Positions 35,232 to 43,818 of a stretch of 64,000 bases of DNA are shown in pieces. The notes beneath the pieces were generated by a model. It did no database searches. It was given only the letters and a program-made list of their open reading frames with translations, and was not told the DNA's origin. Numbering within the stretch: position 1 is the stretch's first letter; every line of letters starts with the position of its first letter. The stretch spans positions 190,335 through 254,334 of the forward strand of contig CAZAUJ010000002.1 of NCBI GenBank assembly GCA_964488355.1. The letters are read 5' to 3'. This DNA is from Thermoanaerobaculum sp964488355. Lineage in GTDB: Bacteria > Acidobacteriota > Thermoanaerobaculia > Thermoanaerobaculales > Thermoanaerobaculaceae. Made by a program: the position numbers and the translations under genes.

Positions 35232-36280
35232 AGCTCCAGCAGGGCACGAGCAGTCGCTTCCCAGGTGAAGTGGCGTGCCCGCACCAGGCCCCGCTGACGC
35301 AGGCTCTCCCTGAGCGAGGGGTTACTGGCCAAAGCCTGGAGCGCCTCCAGCCAGGGCCTAGGATCGTGGGCTGGTAGGAGCAATGCTGCCTCCCCGCACA
35401 CCTCTGGCAGGGCCCCGGCATTGGCTGCCAGCACCGGGCAGCCGCACGCCATGGCTTCCAGGGCAGGCAAGCCAAAGCCCTCGTTGACAGATGGGAAGAC
35501 CAGGGCGAGCGCTCGCTGGTAGCAGGAGATGAGCTCGTCCTCGTTAAGGTCGGCCACGAGCTTGACGCGCTGCTCAAGCCCCAACGCCCGAATCCGCGAC
35601 TGCCAACGCGCATCGCGTGCCACCTGGCCCACCAGGAGCAGGGGTGGTAGCGAGGAGGCCGCCGACCGGGTATAAAGCTCCAGCAAAAGATCCCAGTTCT
35701 TGTGCGTCTCCCCACCGCCCACACCCAGCACGAATTGGCTACCGGGTAAATCGGCCGGACAGAAGCGAGGGCTCACACCATGGGGTACGACCACGGTGCG
35801 GCTGCCCAGGGCAGGGTAAAAACTGGCCAGCTGCCGGGCGGCAAAGTGCGACACGGCGTGCACAAGGGTGGCTCGTCTGAGAGAGGCGATGGCGCTGGCC
35901 AGCCGCAGCCGCTGCCACCAGCTGAGGGCCTGGGGGTAGAGCAGGGGCGTGGCGTCGTGGAACGTGGCCACCACGGGTACAGGAAGGCCTGGTGGCACGC
36001 CCCAAGCGGGCAGGTGCAGGCCCTGAAACCGGTGCCGCCGCACCGTCCAAGCCCAGGCCGGCCCATCGAAAAGGAACGCGCCCCGCCGCGGCCGTTGAAG
36101 CTTGAGCACCGGACTGGGGAGCGGGTACCATTCGCGCGGTATATGGCTGCGAGCAGGAACGCAAAGGACAAGCTCCGCTCCAGACTGTTGGTAAAGGGCG
36201 GGTACCAGCTCGCGGACCATGCGACCGAAGCCGCGAAAGGGGTCGATCAAGGCGGCTCGTGCATCGAAGCCCCACCGCAC
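35192..36280 (-). CDS. Glycosyltransferase family 4 (GT-B)
   Basis: 362 residues. The C-terminal GT4 motif is clear: VFPSVNEGFGLPALEAMACGCPVLAANAGALPEVCGEAALLLP, with the E(x7)E retaining-transferase pattern. The N-terminal domain carries FRGFGRMVRELV. It is the only minus-strand gene in this stretch, convergent with the spermidine-synthase-like gene and divergent (35-base gap) from the next glycosyltransferase. Start GTG 36280 was chosen from VRWGFDARA; the longer frame overlaps the divergent gene. Confidence 0.9.
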   Translation of the reverse strand: MRWGFDARAALIDPFRGFGRMVRELVPALYQQSGAELVLCVPARSHIPREWYPLPSPVLKLQRPRRGAFLFDGPAWAWTVRRHRFQGLHLPAWGVPPGLPVPVVATFHDATPLLYPQALSWWQRLRLASAIASLRRATLVHAVSHFAARQLASFYPALGSRTVVVPHGVSPRFCPADLPGSQFVLGVGGGETHKNWDLLLELYTRSAASSLPPLLLVGQVARDARWQSRIRALGLEQRVKLVADLNEDELISCYQRALALVFPSVNEGFGLPALEAMACGCPVLAANAGALPEVCGEAALLLPAHDPRPWLEALQALASNPSLRESLRQRGLVRARHFTWEATARALLELYRLASRRESSCK

Positions 36281-36315
36281 CTGGCCAGCTTGACACGTTC
36301 TCTGGGCACGGGGCA

Positions 36316-37374
36316 ATGGGCTTGAGGGTTGGGCTGGACGGGAAACCGCTCTTGCCGCCCCGTGCGGGTGTGTTTCGCTATACCCACGGCCTTTTGACTG
36401 GCCTGGACAAGGTGGCGGGCGCAGAGGTGGAGGTGCACGTGATAGCGCCAAAAAAGTTCCGGCGCACCGGCCCTTGGGTCTTGTGGCACCTTCAATGGGC
36501 CACCTACCGCGGCTTCCAGGTGTTTCACTTTCCTTTTTACTACCCGCCCCTGTTTCCCGGCTGCCCGGTGACCGTGGCGGTACACGATGTGCTGGTTTTG
36601 AGCCATCCCCATTGGTTTCCTCGAGCCCGGAGCAACACCTTGCGCTGGCTCCTGCCCCGCGGTGCCCGCCGCGCCGCCGCCGTCATCACCGGCAGCCACT
36701 GGGTGGCGCAAGAGCTGGTCGAGCGCTGCCGGGTTTCCCCCGAGCGGGTGCGCGTTATCCCTTACGGTGTCGATCGCCAGCTCTTCGCCCCGCCAAAGGT
36801 GGAGCAGCTGGCGAGAGCCCGAGACCTCTTCCGCTTGCAGCGGCCCTACCTGTTGATGGTGGGGTCCTTGGAGCCCCGGCGAGGGCTGGACACCCTGCTG
36901 GAAGCCACGCGGCAGCTGCACGGTCTGTTTCCCGAGCTGGAAGTGGTGCTGGTGGGCGCGGTACGCGCAGTCGTGCCCGAGGTGGTACGTCGGCCTTCCT
37001 GGCTGCGACTGTTGGGGTTTGTGGAGGATTGTTGGCTTCCCGCCCTTTACGCCGGCGCGGCCGCGGTGGTGGCTCCGTCTCGTGGAGAGGGGTTTGATTT
37101 GCCCGTTTTGGAAGCTCTGGCCTGCGGGGCGGCGGTGGTAGCCTCGGATATTCCCGTGCACCGCGAGGTTTTTGCCCCTGCGGTGCGTCTTTTTGCCGCT
37201 GGGGAGGCGTCCTCCTTGGCCTGCGAGCTGCAGGCGGTGCTCACCGACTCGGCTTTGCGGGAAAACCTGCAAGCGGCCGGCCAGCGCCTGGCCGCAGGGT
37301 TTAGCTGGGAAGAGGCAGCGCGGCAGCATCTTAAGCTTTGGCGGGAGGTGGGGTGCGAGCGGTTGCCATCGTGA
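36316..37374 (+). CDS. Glycosyltransferase family 4 (GT-B)
   Basis: 352 residues. LRVGLDGKPLLPPRAGVFRYT at the N-terminus, then PYLLMVGSLEPRRGLDTLLEA and the C-terminal PSRGEGFDLPVLEALACGAAVVASDIPVHREV motif of GT4 enzymes. A retaining transferase, probably mannosyl- or similar given the nearby guanylyltransferase. It heads a tightly overlapping run of genes to 45062. Confidence 0.9.
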   Translation: MGLRVGLDGKPLLPPRAGVFRYTHGLLTGLDKVAGAEVEVHVIAPKKFRRTGPWVLWHLQWATYRGFQVFHFPFYYPPLFPGCPVTVAVHDVLVLSHPHWFPRARSNTLRWLLPRGARRAAAVITGSHWVAQELVERCRVSPERVRVIPYGVDRQLFAPPKVEQLARARDLFRLQRPYLLMVGSLEPRRGLDTLLEATRQLHGLFPELEVVLVGAVRAVVPEVVRRPSWLRLLGFVEDCWLPALYAGAAAVVAPSRGEGFDLPVLEALACGAAVVASDIPVHREVFAPAVRLFAAGEASSLACELQAVLTDSALRENLQAAGQRLAAGFSWEEAARQHLKLWREVGCERLPS

Positions 37375-38300
37375 TAAACCACAACGGCGGTGAGGATTTA
37401 GGCCGTTGCCTGGCCGCGCTGGCCGCTCAAGAATTACCGGTGAGGGTCCTCCTGGTGGACAACGCTTCCAACGATGCCTCCCGGCGGTGGGTGGAAAAAC
37501 CACCCCGCGGCGTGGAGGTGTTGGCCTTGGCCAAAAACTGGGGGTATACGGGGGCGGCCAATGCCGGCTTGGCAGCGTGTGCGGGGGAGGCGGAGGTGGT
37601 CGGTTTCTTCAACCCGGACTGCTTTCCCCAGCCGGACTTTTTCCGCCTTTGCGTGACGGTGCTGGAGCAGCAACCAGAGGTTGGGGGGGTGGCGCCGCGC
37701 TTGGTGCGGCCCGAGGGCGTGCGCTTGGACTCAGCCGGTCAAGTGCTGTCCCCCTGGGTCCTCATGGTGCGCGACCGCGGCTACGGCGAGAAAGCCGAAG
37801 GGGCCTACATGCAGCCAGGCAAGGTATTGGCCGCGTGTGGGGCCGGCATGGTTTTCCGCTGGCACGCTTTGGAGGCGGTGCGGGTGGAAGGGCAGGTGTT
37901 TCCGCAGGAGTACTTCGCCTTCTGGGAGGATGTGGACCTGGGTTGGCGCCTGGCAAATGCCGGCTGGGCCGTGTGGTACGAGCCCCGCGCTGTGGCTATC
38001 CACCGCCGGGCTGGCAGCGCTTCGCCGGGCGGGGGCCGGCTGCTTTTTCGCCGGCCGGCGCCGGTGGCAGCGGGGGTCCTGCTCAACCGCTGGGCTACCC
38101 TGCTGCGGAACCTCCACCCGGCTGATTTTTGCTGGCGCTTGCCCCTGCTGCTAGTCTGGGATGCGGGAATGGTGGGGGCCTTGCTTTTGCGCAAACCACA
38201 AAGCTGGCGTTACCTGCGCCGGGCCCCCCGGCGGCTGGCGCAGGCCTTGAGGCAGCGCCGGCACCTGCAGCAGAGGCGCCTGCGGGAGCTCTTGCCATGA
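37353..38300 (+). CDS. Glycosyltransferase family 2 (rhamnosyl/galactofuranosyl-type)
   Basis: 315 residues, GT-A fold: VAIVINHNGGEDLGRCLAAL, LLVDNASND, GYTGAANAGL, then FFNPDC as the DxD-like site and EYFAFWEDVDLGWRL as the acceptor/catalytic region, matching WbbL-type GT2 enzymes. A C-terminal amphipathic helix region follows. Start GTG 37353 (GGGAGG upstream) overlaps the previous gene by 22 bases. Confidence 0.9.
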   Translation: MRAVAIVINHNGGEDLGRCLAALAAQELPVRVLLVDNASNDASRRWVEKPPRGVEVLALAKNWGYTGAANAGLAACAGEAEVVGFFNPDCFPQPDFFRLCVTVLEQQPEVGGVAPRLVRPEGVRLDSAGQVLSPWVLMVRDRGYGEKAEGAYMQPGKVLAACGAGMVFRWHALEAVRVEGQVFPQEYFAFWEDVDLGWRLANAGWAVWYEPRAVAIHRRAGSASPGGGRLLFRRPAPVAAGVLLNRWATLLRNLHPADFCWRLPLLLVWDAGMVGALLLRKPQSWRYLRRAPRRLAQALRQRRHLQQRRLRELLP

Positions 38301-39304
38301 GCTACTGGTATTTCCCTGCCGCCTTTCTCCTAGCAGGTCTTTTGGCGTCCTACCTCACCCCGCAGGCGCGCGTGGCAGCCTTGCGCTTGGGCATTTTGGA
38401 CAAGCCCGACGGCAAGCTCAAAAAGCAGGCGGAGCCGGTGCCTTACTTGGGCGGGCTGGCCGTCTTTCTCGCCTTTCTCCTGTCGTTGGGTTTGTTCGTG
38501 GAGTTTGACCGGCACCTTCTCGCCCTGCTGTTGGCGGGCACGTTGGCCTTGCTGGTGGGCTTGGTGGACGATTTTGGTGCGCTGTCACCCCTGGCTAAGC
38601 TGGTGAGCCTCGGGGTGGCGGTCTTTGCCATGCTACGCGCTGGGGTGGTGGTGGAGCTGGTGGAGCTGCCCTTTGCTTTGCATTGGCTGCTGGCGGCCTT
38701 TTGGCTTCTGTTGGTGGCCAACGCCTTCAACTTGGTCGACGTGATGGACGGCTTGGCCACCTCTCTTGCCTTGCTCGCTGCCTTAGGCATGGGCCTGGTG
38801 GCTGCCTTCACCGGCCAGGTGCTTTTGGCCACCACTGCCTTGGCCTTGGCCGGTTCCCTAGCAGGTTACCTGCCAGCCAACTGGCCACCGGCCCGCATTT
38901 ACCTGGGGGACGCGGGCAGTCTCTCGGTGGGCATGATCCTGGGAGCTCTGGCGCTGGCCCTGCGCTGGAGCGAAGTATCACCGGCGGGCTTTTTGGCCCC
39001 CTTGGCCCTGCTGGCTGTGCCTCTGTCTGAGGTGGTTTTTCTCGTGTTGGTGCGCAGCCGTCGAGGCATCCCCTTTTGGCGCGGCAGCCCCGACCACATT
39101 GCCTTGCGCTGGCGGGTGTTGTGGTCTGGGGACAGCGGGCGGGTTTTACGCCGGGTGGTTCTTTGGGCGGCGGCTTTTGCCGCCGTCGGTGTGCTGCTGG
39201 TGCTTTCGCCGGCTTTTGGGTGGAGCGTCGGCCTTCTGCTGGCGCTGACCGCCGTTTGGGCCCTTTGGCTTTTGCGCTTGTCCTTCGTCAAGGTGCCGGA
39301 ATGA
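38297..39304 (+). CDS. Undecaprenyl-phosphate sugar-1-phosphate transferase (WecA/MraY family)
   Basis: 335 residues, about ten transmembrane helices. PVPYLGGLAVF, GLVDDFG (Mg-binding Asp pair), ANAFNLVDVMDGLAT (catalytic Asp region) and PARIYLGDAGSLSVG are all family signatures, with a HIALR loop near the end. It transfers a sugar phosphate, typically GlcNAc-1-P, to undecaprenyl phosphate, starting glycan synthesis. It is coupled to both neighbours by ATGA overlaps. Confidence 0.93.
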   Translation: MSYWYFPAAFLLAGLLASYLTPQARVAALRLGILDKPDGKLKKQAEPVPYLGGLAVFLAFLLSLGLFVEFDRHLLALLLAGTLALLVGLVDDFGALSPLAKLVSLGVAVFAMLRAGVVVELVELPFALHWLLAAFWLLLVANAFNLVDVMDGLATSLALLAALGMGLVAAFTGQVLLATTALALAGSLAGYLPANWPPARIYLGDAGSLSVGMILGALALALRWSEVSPAGFLAPLALLAVPLSEVVFLVLVRSRRGIPFWRGSPDHIALRWRVLWSGDSGRVLRRVVLWAAAFAAVGVLLVLSPAFGWSVGLLLALTAVWALWLLRLSFVKVPE

Positions 39305-40593
39305 GGGTGGTGATCGTTGGTGCCGGCCTGTCTGGGCTTGCCACCGCCTGGCACTTGGAGGGGGAGGGAATTGAGGTTTGGGTGTTCGAGAGGGAAGCGG
39401 TGGTGGGGGGCGCGTGCCGCACGGTGCAGCGGGAAGGCTTCGCCTTTGACCTCACCGGACACCTTCTGCACCTGCGCCTGCCGGAAAGCCAGAAGCTTTT
39501 GCGCCAGCTGGGCTTGGATAGGGCGTTCCGCCGCCACCGCCGGCGTGCGGGGATTCTCTTGGCTGGCTGCGTGACCCCTTACCCCATCCAGATCCACACG
39601 GCACGGCTGCCCAGGGCCCTCCGGCGGGACTGCCTTCTGGGTTTCATCCGCGCTTGGGCCTCCTGCCAGGAAGATGATTCCAGCTTCGGGCAGTGGGTGC
39701 TTTCCCGCTTTGGCGAGGGCTTTGCCCGCCATTTTTTCTTTCCCTACAACCGTAAGCTTTTCTGTGCCGACCCTTTCAGCCTCACGTGCGAATGGGTGGG
39801 CCGCTACGTGCCCCGCCCCTCCCTGGAGGAGGTGGTGGAGGGGGCGCTGGGCCTTTTTCCCAAGAACCGTGCGGTGGGCTACAACGCCTCCTTCCTCTAC
39901 CCGCGGGAGGGGGGTATTGGTCTGTTAGCCGAGGCCTTGGCGCGTCGGGTGCGCCGGCTTTACCTCGGCACCGGGGTGCTGCAGGTGGACATTGCCCAAC
40001 GACGGGTGCGTCTGGAGGATGGCCAAGAAGTGCCCTACGACCGCCTGGTGGCCACCTGTCCCCTGCCTGAGCTGGTGGCCATGACCACGCCCGCGCCGGA
40101 TTGGCTGCACCAGGCCAGCCGCCAGCTGCGCGCCGTGGCCGTATGGAACCTCAACCTGGCGGTGCGGGGGCGGGCCAAGAGAAGGGAGCACTGGCTTTAC
40201 TGTCCCGAGTCCCACCTTCCCTTTTACCGCGTGGGCTTCCCCTCCAATCACGGACAGGTGGCACCGCCGGGCTTCCATACCGTTTCCGTGGAAATGAGCT
40301 GCCCTTCAGGCCAAAGCCCACCGGCTGGATGGCAGGAGGAGACGGTGGCAGGGTTGCTGCGCGAGGGGCTCCTGCGCCAGCGGGAGGACGTGGTTTTTTC
40401 TCTGGTGGCGGTGGTGGATCCGGCCTATGTGCTTTTCGACACCCAGCGGCCGCAGCTCGTGGCCCAGCTGCGGGAGTTTTACCGCCGGCATGAGGTCTTT
40501 CTCTGCGGGCGGTGGGCCGAGTGGAAGTACTCCACCATGGAGGATGCCCTTTGGGACGGGGCAGCTGCTGCTCGCAAGCTGGTGCGCCCATGA
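39301..40593 (+). CDS. FAD-dependent oxidoreductase (UDP-galactopyranose-mutase/amine-oxidase-like)
   Basis: 430 residues. The N-terminal Rossmann dinucleotide motif VVIVGAGLSGLATAWHLE is followed by GGACRTVQREGFAFDLTGHLLHLR, with the GxH segment seen in UGM-like and protoporphyrinogen-oxidase-like proteins, and it ends with CGRWAEWKYSTMEDALWDG. Relatives in glycan loci act on sugar nucleotides or lipid-linked sugars; the exact substrate is unknown. ATG overlaps the WecA-like stop. Confidence 0.85.
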   Translation: MRVVIVGAGLSGLATAWHLEGEGIEVWVFEREAVVGGACRTVQREGFAFDLTGHLLHLRLPESQKLLRQLGLDRAFRRHRRRAGILLAGCVTPYPIQIHTARLPRALRRDCLLGFIRAWASCQEDDSSFGQWVLSRFGEGFARHFFFPYNRKLFCADPFSLTCEWVGRYVPRPSLEEVVEGALGLFPKNRAVGYNASFLYPREGGIGLLAEALARRVRRLYLGTGVLQVDIAQRRVRLEDGQEVPYDRLVATCPLPELVAMTTPAPDWLHQASRQLRAVAVWNLNLAVRGRAKRREHWLYCPESHLPFYRVGFPSNHGQVAPPGFHTVSVEMSCPSGQSPPAGWQEETVAGLLREGLLRQREDVVFSLVAVVDPAYVLFDTQRPQLVAQLREFYRRHEVFLCGRWAEWKYSTMEDALWDGAAAARKLVRP

Positions 40594-41741
40594 AACTGCG
40601 GGTGCTGCATGTCATCACCATGCTGGAGCTGGGCGGCGCTCAGCGCAACACGCTGGACACGGTGCGCCTGCTCCCACGCGAAGAGTTCACCCTGGGCTTG
40701 GCCTACGGCCCCGGTGGGGAGCTGGATGCGGAGGTGCAGGAGCTGGACCAGGTGGCTGTCTATTCGGTGCCCTCTCTGGTGCGCGAGGTGCGCCCGCTGC
40801 AGGACCTGGCTGCCCTTTTCGCGCTCCGAAGGGTGATGCGGGTTTTTCGGCCTCATATTGTGCACACCCATTCCTCCAAGGCGGGGGTGCTAGGGCGGCT
40901 CGCGGCCTTTCTGGAAAAGGTACCGGTCATTATCCACTCCATACACGGTTTTGGCTTCGGCGCTCATCAACCGGCGCCGGTCCGGGGGGTTTTTTTGGCG
41001 GCCGAGCGGCTGGTGGCGCCGCTTACCGGCTTCTTCATTACCGTCAGCCGCAAAAACCTGGAACAGGGCGTGCAGCTGGGTCTTTTCCCGCCGGAAAAAG
41101 CCTGCGTTATTCGGTCAGGTATCGACTTGGGAGCTTTTTTTGGCACCCGCTCGGGGGAGGAAGCGAAGAGGCGTCTGGGCATTCCTCCCACCGCACCGGT
41201 GGTGCTGCAAATTTCCTGTTTCAAGCCGCAAAAAGCCCCAGCGAGGTTTGTGATGCTGGCTGGCTTGTTGGCACCTCGCTTTCCACAGGCTCATTTTTTC
41301 TTGGTGGGCGAGGGCCAGCTACGGGAAAAGCTGGAAGCGTTGCGCGCCCAACTTGGCCTTAACCGGCAGCTGCATTTTTTGGGCTGGCGGCGGGATGTGC
41401 CCGAGCTTTTGGCTGCCAGCGATGTGGTGACCCTCACCTCGCGCTTCGAGGGACTGCCACGAGTGCTGGTGGAGGCGCGGGCCTGCGGCAAGCCGGTTGT
41501 GGCTATGGCGGTGGATGGGGTGGTGGAGGTGGTGGAGGACGGTGTCAACGGGTTTTTGGTGCCGGAAGGGGAGGTGGCCAGTATGGCGGAAAAGGTGGCC
41601 TGGCTGTTGCAAAACCCAGAGCAGGCCAAGGCCTTGGGTCGGGCCGGGCAAAAGGGCTTGGAGGAGTTTTCTGTCCAGCCAATGGTGGAGTTGCAGGCGC
41701 AGCTTTACCGGCGCTTGTGGGACCAGGGGGCAAGGCGATGA
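40590..41741 (+). CDS. Glycosyltransferase family 4 (GT-B)
   Basis: 383 residues. The N-terminus VLHVITMLELGGAQRNTLDTV is the nucleotide/acceptor loop of GT4 enzymes, HIVHTHSSKAGVLGRLAA follows, and the C-terminal LTSRFEGLPRVLVEARACGKPVVA supplies the E(x7)E motif. Probably adds a hexose or HexNAc to the lipid-linked glycan. ATGA overlaps on both sides join it to the flavoprotein and the prepilin peptidase. Confidence 0.9.
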   Translation: MKLRVLHVITMLELGGAQRNTLDTVRLLPREEFTLGLAYGPGGELDAEVQELDQVAVYSVPSLVREVRPLQDLAALFALRRVMRVFRPHIVHTHSSKAGVLGRLAAFLEKVPVIIHSIHGFGFGAHQPAPVRGVFLAAERLVAPLTGFFITVSRKNLEQGVQLGLFPPEKACVIRSGIDLGAFFGTRSGEEAKRRLGIPPTAPVVLQISCFKPQKAPARFVMLAGLLAPRFPQAHFFLVGEGQLREKLEALRAQLGLNRQLHFLGWRRDVPELLAASDVVTLTSRFEGLPRVLVEARACGKPVVAMAVDGVVEVVEDGVNGFLVPEGEVASMAEKVAWLLQNPEQAKALGRAGQKGLEEFSVQPMVELQAQLYRRLWDQGARR

Positions 41742-42520
41742 GTCCCTGGCCGGAGTTTCTCGTGCCCGCACTGGCAGGCATTTTGGGCTTGGTGGTGGGC
41801 AGCTTCCTCAACGTGGTTATCCACCGCCTGCCCCGGGGTGGCTCCCTCTGGCGACCCCGCTCCCACTGTCCCGCCTGCCAGAAGCCCATTGCCTGGTACG
41901 ACAACGTGCCGCTTGTGTCCTACCTGTTGCTTCTGGGCCGCTGCCGCCACTGTGGCAACCGGATTTCGCTTCGCTACCCGCTGGTGGAGGCACTCACCGC
42001 TGGCCTGTTCGTTTCCGTGGTGCTTCGCTATCCCGCCGGCTGGGCCTGGCTGCATGCCCTTACCCTCGTTTGCCTGTGCATTCCCCTGGCATTCATCGAC
42101 TTGGAGCACATGCTGTTGCCCGACGTGCTGACCCTGCCAGGCACGGCGATGGCCCTAGGCTTGGCAGCCGCAGGCGGACCCACGCCGTTGATCCCTGCCC
42201 TGGTGGGGTGGGTGGTGGGCACGGCGCTGCCGCTGGTGGTTTTTTACCTTTACCGCTGGTGGCGCGGTGTGGAGGGCATGGGTCTGGGTGACGTGAAGCT
42301 TTTGGGCATGCTGGGTGCCTTCCTGGGCTGGCAGCAGGTGCTGCTGGTGTTAGGTCTTGGTGCGGTGGCGGGGGCCTCCGTGGGGTTGGGCCTGGTGGCT
42401 GCCGGCAAGGGCGGTCGGCAGACCGAGCTGCCCTTCGGCACCTTTCTCTGCGCCGCCGCGCTGGTAGTGCTGTTTTTCGGCCAGAAGCTTTTGGCCCTGT
42501 GGTTCGGTTGGCCCGCATGA
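41738..42520 (+). CDS. pilD: Prepilin peptidase / N-methyltransferase
   Basis: 260 residues with eight membrane segments. The cytoplasmic loop has the zinc-type cysteines CPAC (44-47) and CRHC (69-72). The catalytic aspartates sit in FIDLEHMLLPD (Asp121) and GLGDVKLL (Asp185), as in GspO/PilD. It cleaves and N-methylates type IV prepilins, so the two pilins at 26.6-27.7 kb are natural substrates. It is embedded at the 3' end of a glycosyltransferase run and coupled by ATGA to the downstream kinase. Confidence 0.95.
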   Translation: MSPWPEFLVPALAGILGLVVGSFLNVVIHRLPRGGSLWRPRSHCPACQKPIAWYDNVPLVSYLLLLGRCRHCGNRISLRYPLVEALTAGLFVSVVLRYPAGWAWLHALTLVCLCIPLAFIDLEHMLLPDVLTLPGTAMALGLAAAGGPTPLIPALVGWVVGTALPLVVFYLYRWWRGVEGMGLGDVKLLGMLGAFLGWQQVLLVLGLGAVAGASVGLGLVAAGKGGRQTELPFGTFLCAAALVVLFFGQKLLALWFGWPA

Positions 42521-43818
42521 GGAGCTTGCCCCTGCGTCGCTTCTCCGAGGTCCGCTGGGTCCTGGGCGCGGTGATCGTGCTGCTGATGGTAGGCAACCTC
42601 TTGCCCCTGTACAGCTTGGTTGCTCTTCTTCGCAGCCCCGGCGACGAGAGCGATGCGTTGCTGGCCACGGCCGCCAGCGTGGCCGCCGCCTGGCGGCGGG
42701 AGCACATCGCGCAGCCTTCGCCCGGCGCGCAGCGGTTGGTGGTCTTTGCTGGTGACCAACCACTGGTACGCGTGGGACCGGTGCCCATGCAGCCCTATTG
42801 GCCGTTCCCCTCGCGGCAGGCGTGGCAGGAGGCGGGCAGCCCGGTGCGAGCCTCCGGCAATTGGAACGGCGAAGTACTAGAGGTGGTGCTCTGGCCCCTG
42901 GGTGAGGAGCAGCTGCTGCAGGTGTTTGCGCCGCGGCGGGACCGCAGCGTAAGCGGCTGGCTTTCCGTCACGGAAATGCTGTCCTTGGCCTTGGCCTTGG
43001 CGGGCGGGGGCTTGGCTTGGTTTCTGGTGGGGCGGATCCTCGCCCCCTACGGTGAGCTGTTGGAAGAGGCCAAGGCCTTTGCCGGCAAGACCGCCGGCGG
43101 GCCCGAAGACCGCTTTTTGGTCAGCACCTTTCGCCAGGCGGTGGAGCAGGTGGCCGCCCAGGAACGCGAGCTGGCGGACCGAGCCCAGGAGCTGTCGGAG
43201 CTGGCGGCGGGGCTAGCCCACGAGCTGCGCAACAACCTTTCGGTGATGGAAGGCTACCTTCGCCTGGCAAAAAGCAACCCGCAGGAGGTGACCCGCTACT
43301 TGGATTTGCTGGGGCAGGAGGTGCTGGCCCTACGGGATTTTTTGGAGCGCTTTCTGGCGTTTGTGCGTCCCCAGGGGCTGCGCGCGGGAGTGGTGAGGGT
43401 GGAAAAGCTGGTGGCCGAGGTGGTCGCACGCTTGGCGCGGCAGTTTCCCCAGGTGCCGGTGCGGGTGGAGGGCGAAGGGCAGGCTTGGGCCGATCCCACG
43501 GCCGTGCGGGTAATGTTGGAAAATTTGCTGCGCAACGCCCTGGAAGCGGCGCAGCAGGGGCATGGGGCCCAGGTCTGGGTGCAGGTGCGGGAGCAGGGGC
43601 GGCAGGTGGAGGTGGAGGTGGCCGACTCGGGTCCCGGGATCCCCGAAGCGCTGCGTGGGCAGCTTTTCCGCGCCTTCGTTTCGGCCAAGCCTTCCGGAGG
43701 GATTGGCCTGGCCCTGGCCCGCCGCCTGGCGCGAGCCAGTGGCGGGGAGCTGGAGCTGGTTTCCGCTGCCAACCCCACCCTCTTTCGCCTGCGCCTGCGG
43801 CGGGGAACAGAGGCATGA
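42517..43818 (+). CDS. PilS-like sensor histidine kinase
   Basis: 433 residues. Two membrane helices (about 14-37 and 152-173) flank a periplasmic sensor of about 115 residues. A HisKA domain follows with AAGLAHELRNNLSV (His235), then an HATPase domain with LLRNALEAA (N box), DSGPGIP (G1) and GGIGLALARRLA (G2). Unlike the canonical Pseudomonas PilS with six membrane helices, it has only two. Coupled by ATGA to the peptidase before it and the regulator after it. Confidence 0.9.
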   Translation: MRSLPLRRFSEVRWVLGAVIVLLMVGNLLPLYSLVALLRSPGDESDALLATAASVAAAWRREHIAQPSPGAQRLVVFAGDQPLVRVGPVPMQPYWPFPSRQAWQEAGSPVRASGNWNGEVLEVVLWPLGEEQLLQVFAPRRDRSVSGWLSVTEMLSLALALAGGGLAWFLVGRILAPYGELLEEAKAFAGKTAGGPEDRFLVSTFRQAVEQVAAQERELADRAQELSELAAGLAHELRNNLSVMEGYLRLAKSNPQEVTRYLDLLGQEVLALRDFLERFLAFVRPQGLRAGVVRVEKLVAEVVARLARQFPQVPVRVEGEGQAWADPTAVRVMLENLLRNALEAAQQGHGAQVWVQVREQGRQVEVEVADSGPGIPEALRGQLFRAFVSAKPSGGIGLALARRLARASGGELELVSAANPTLFRLRLRRGTEA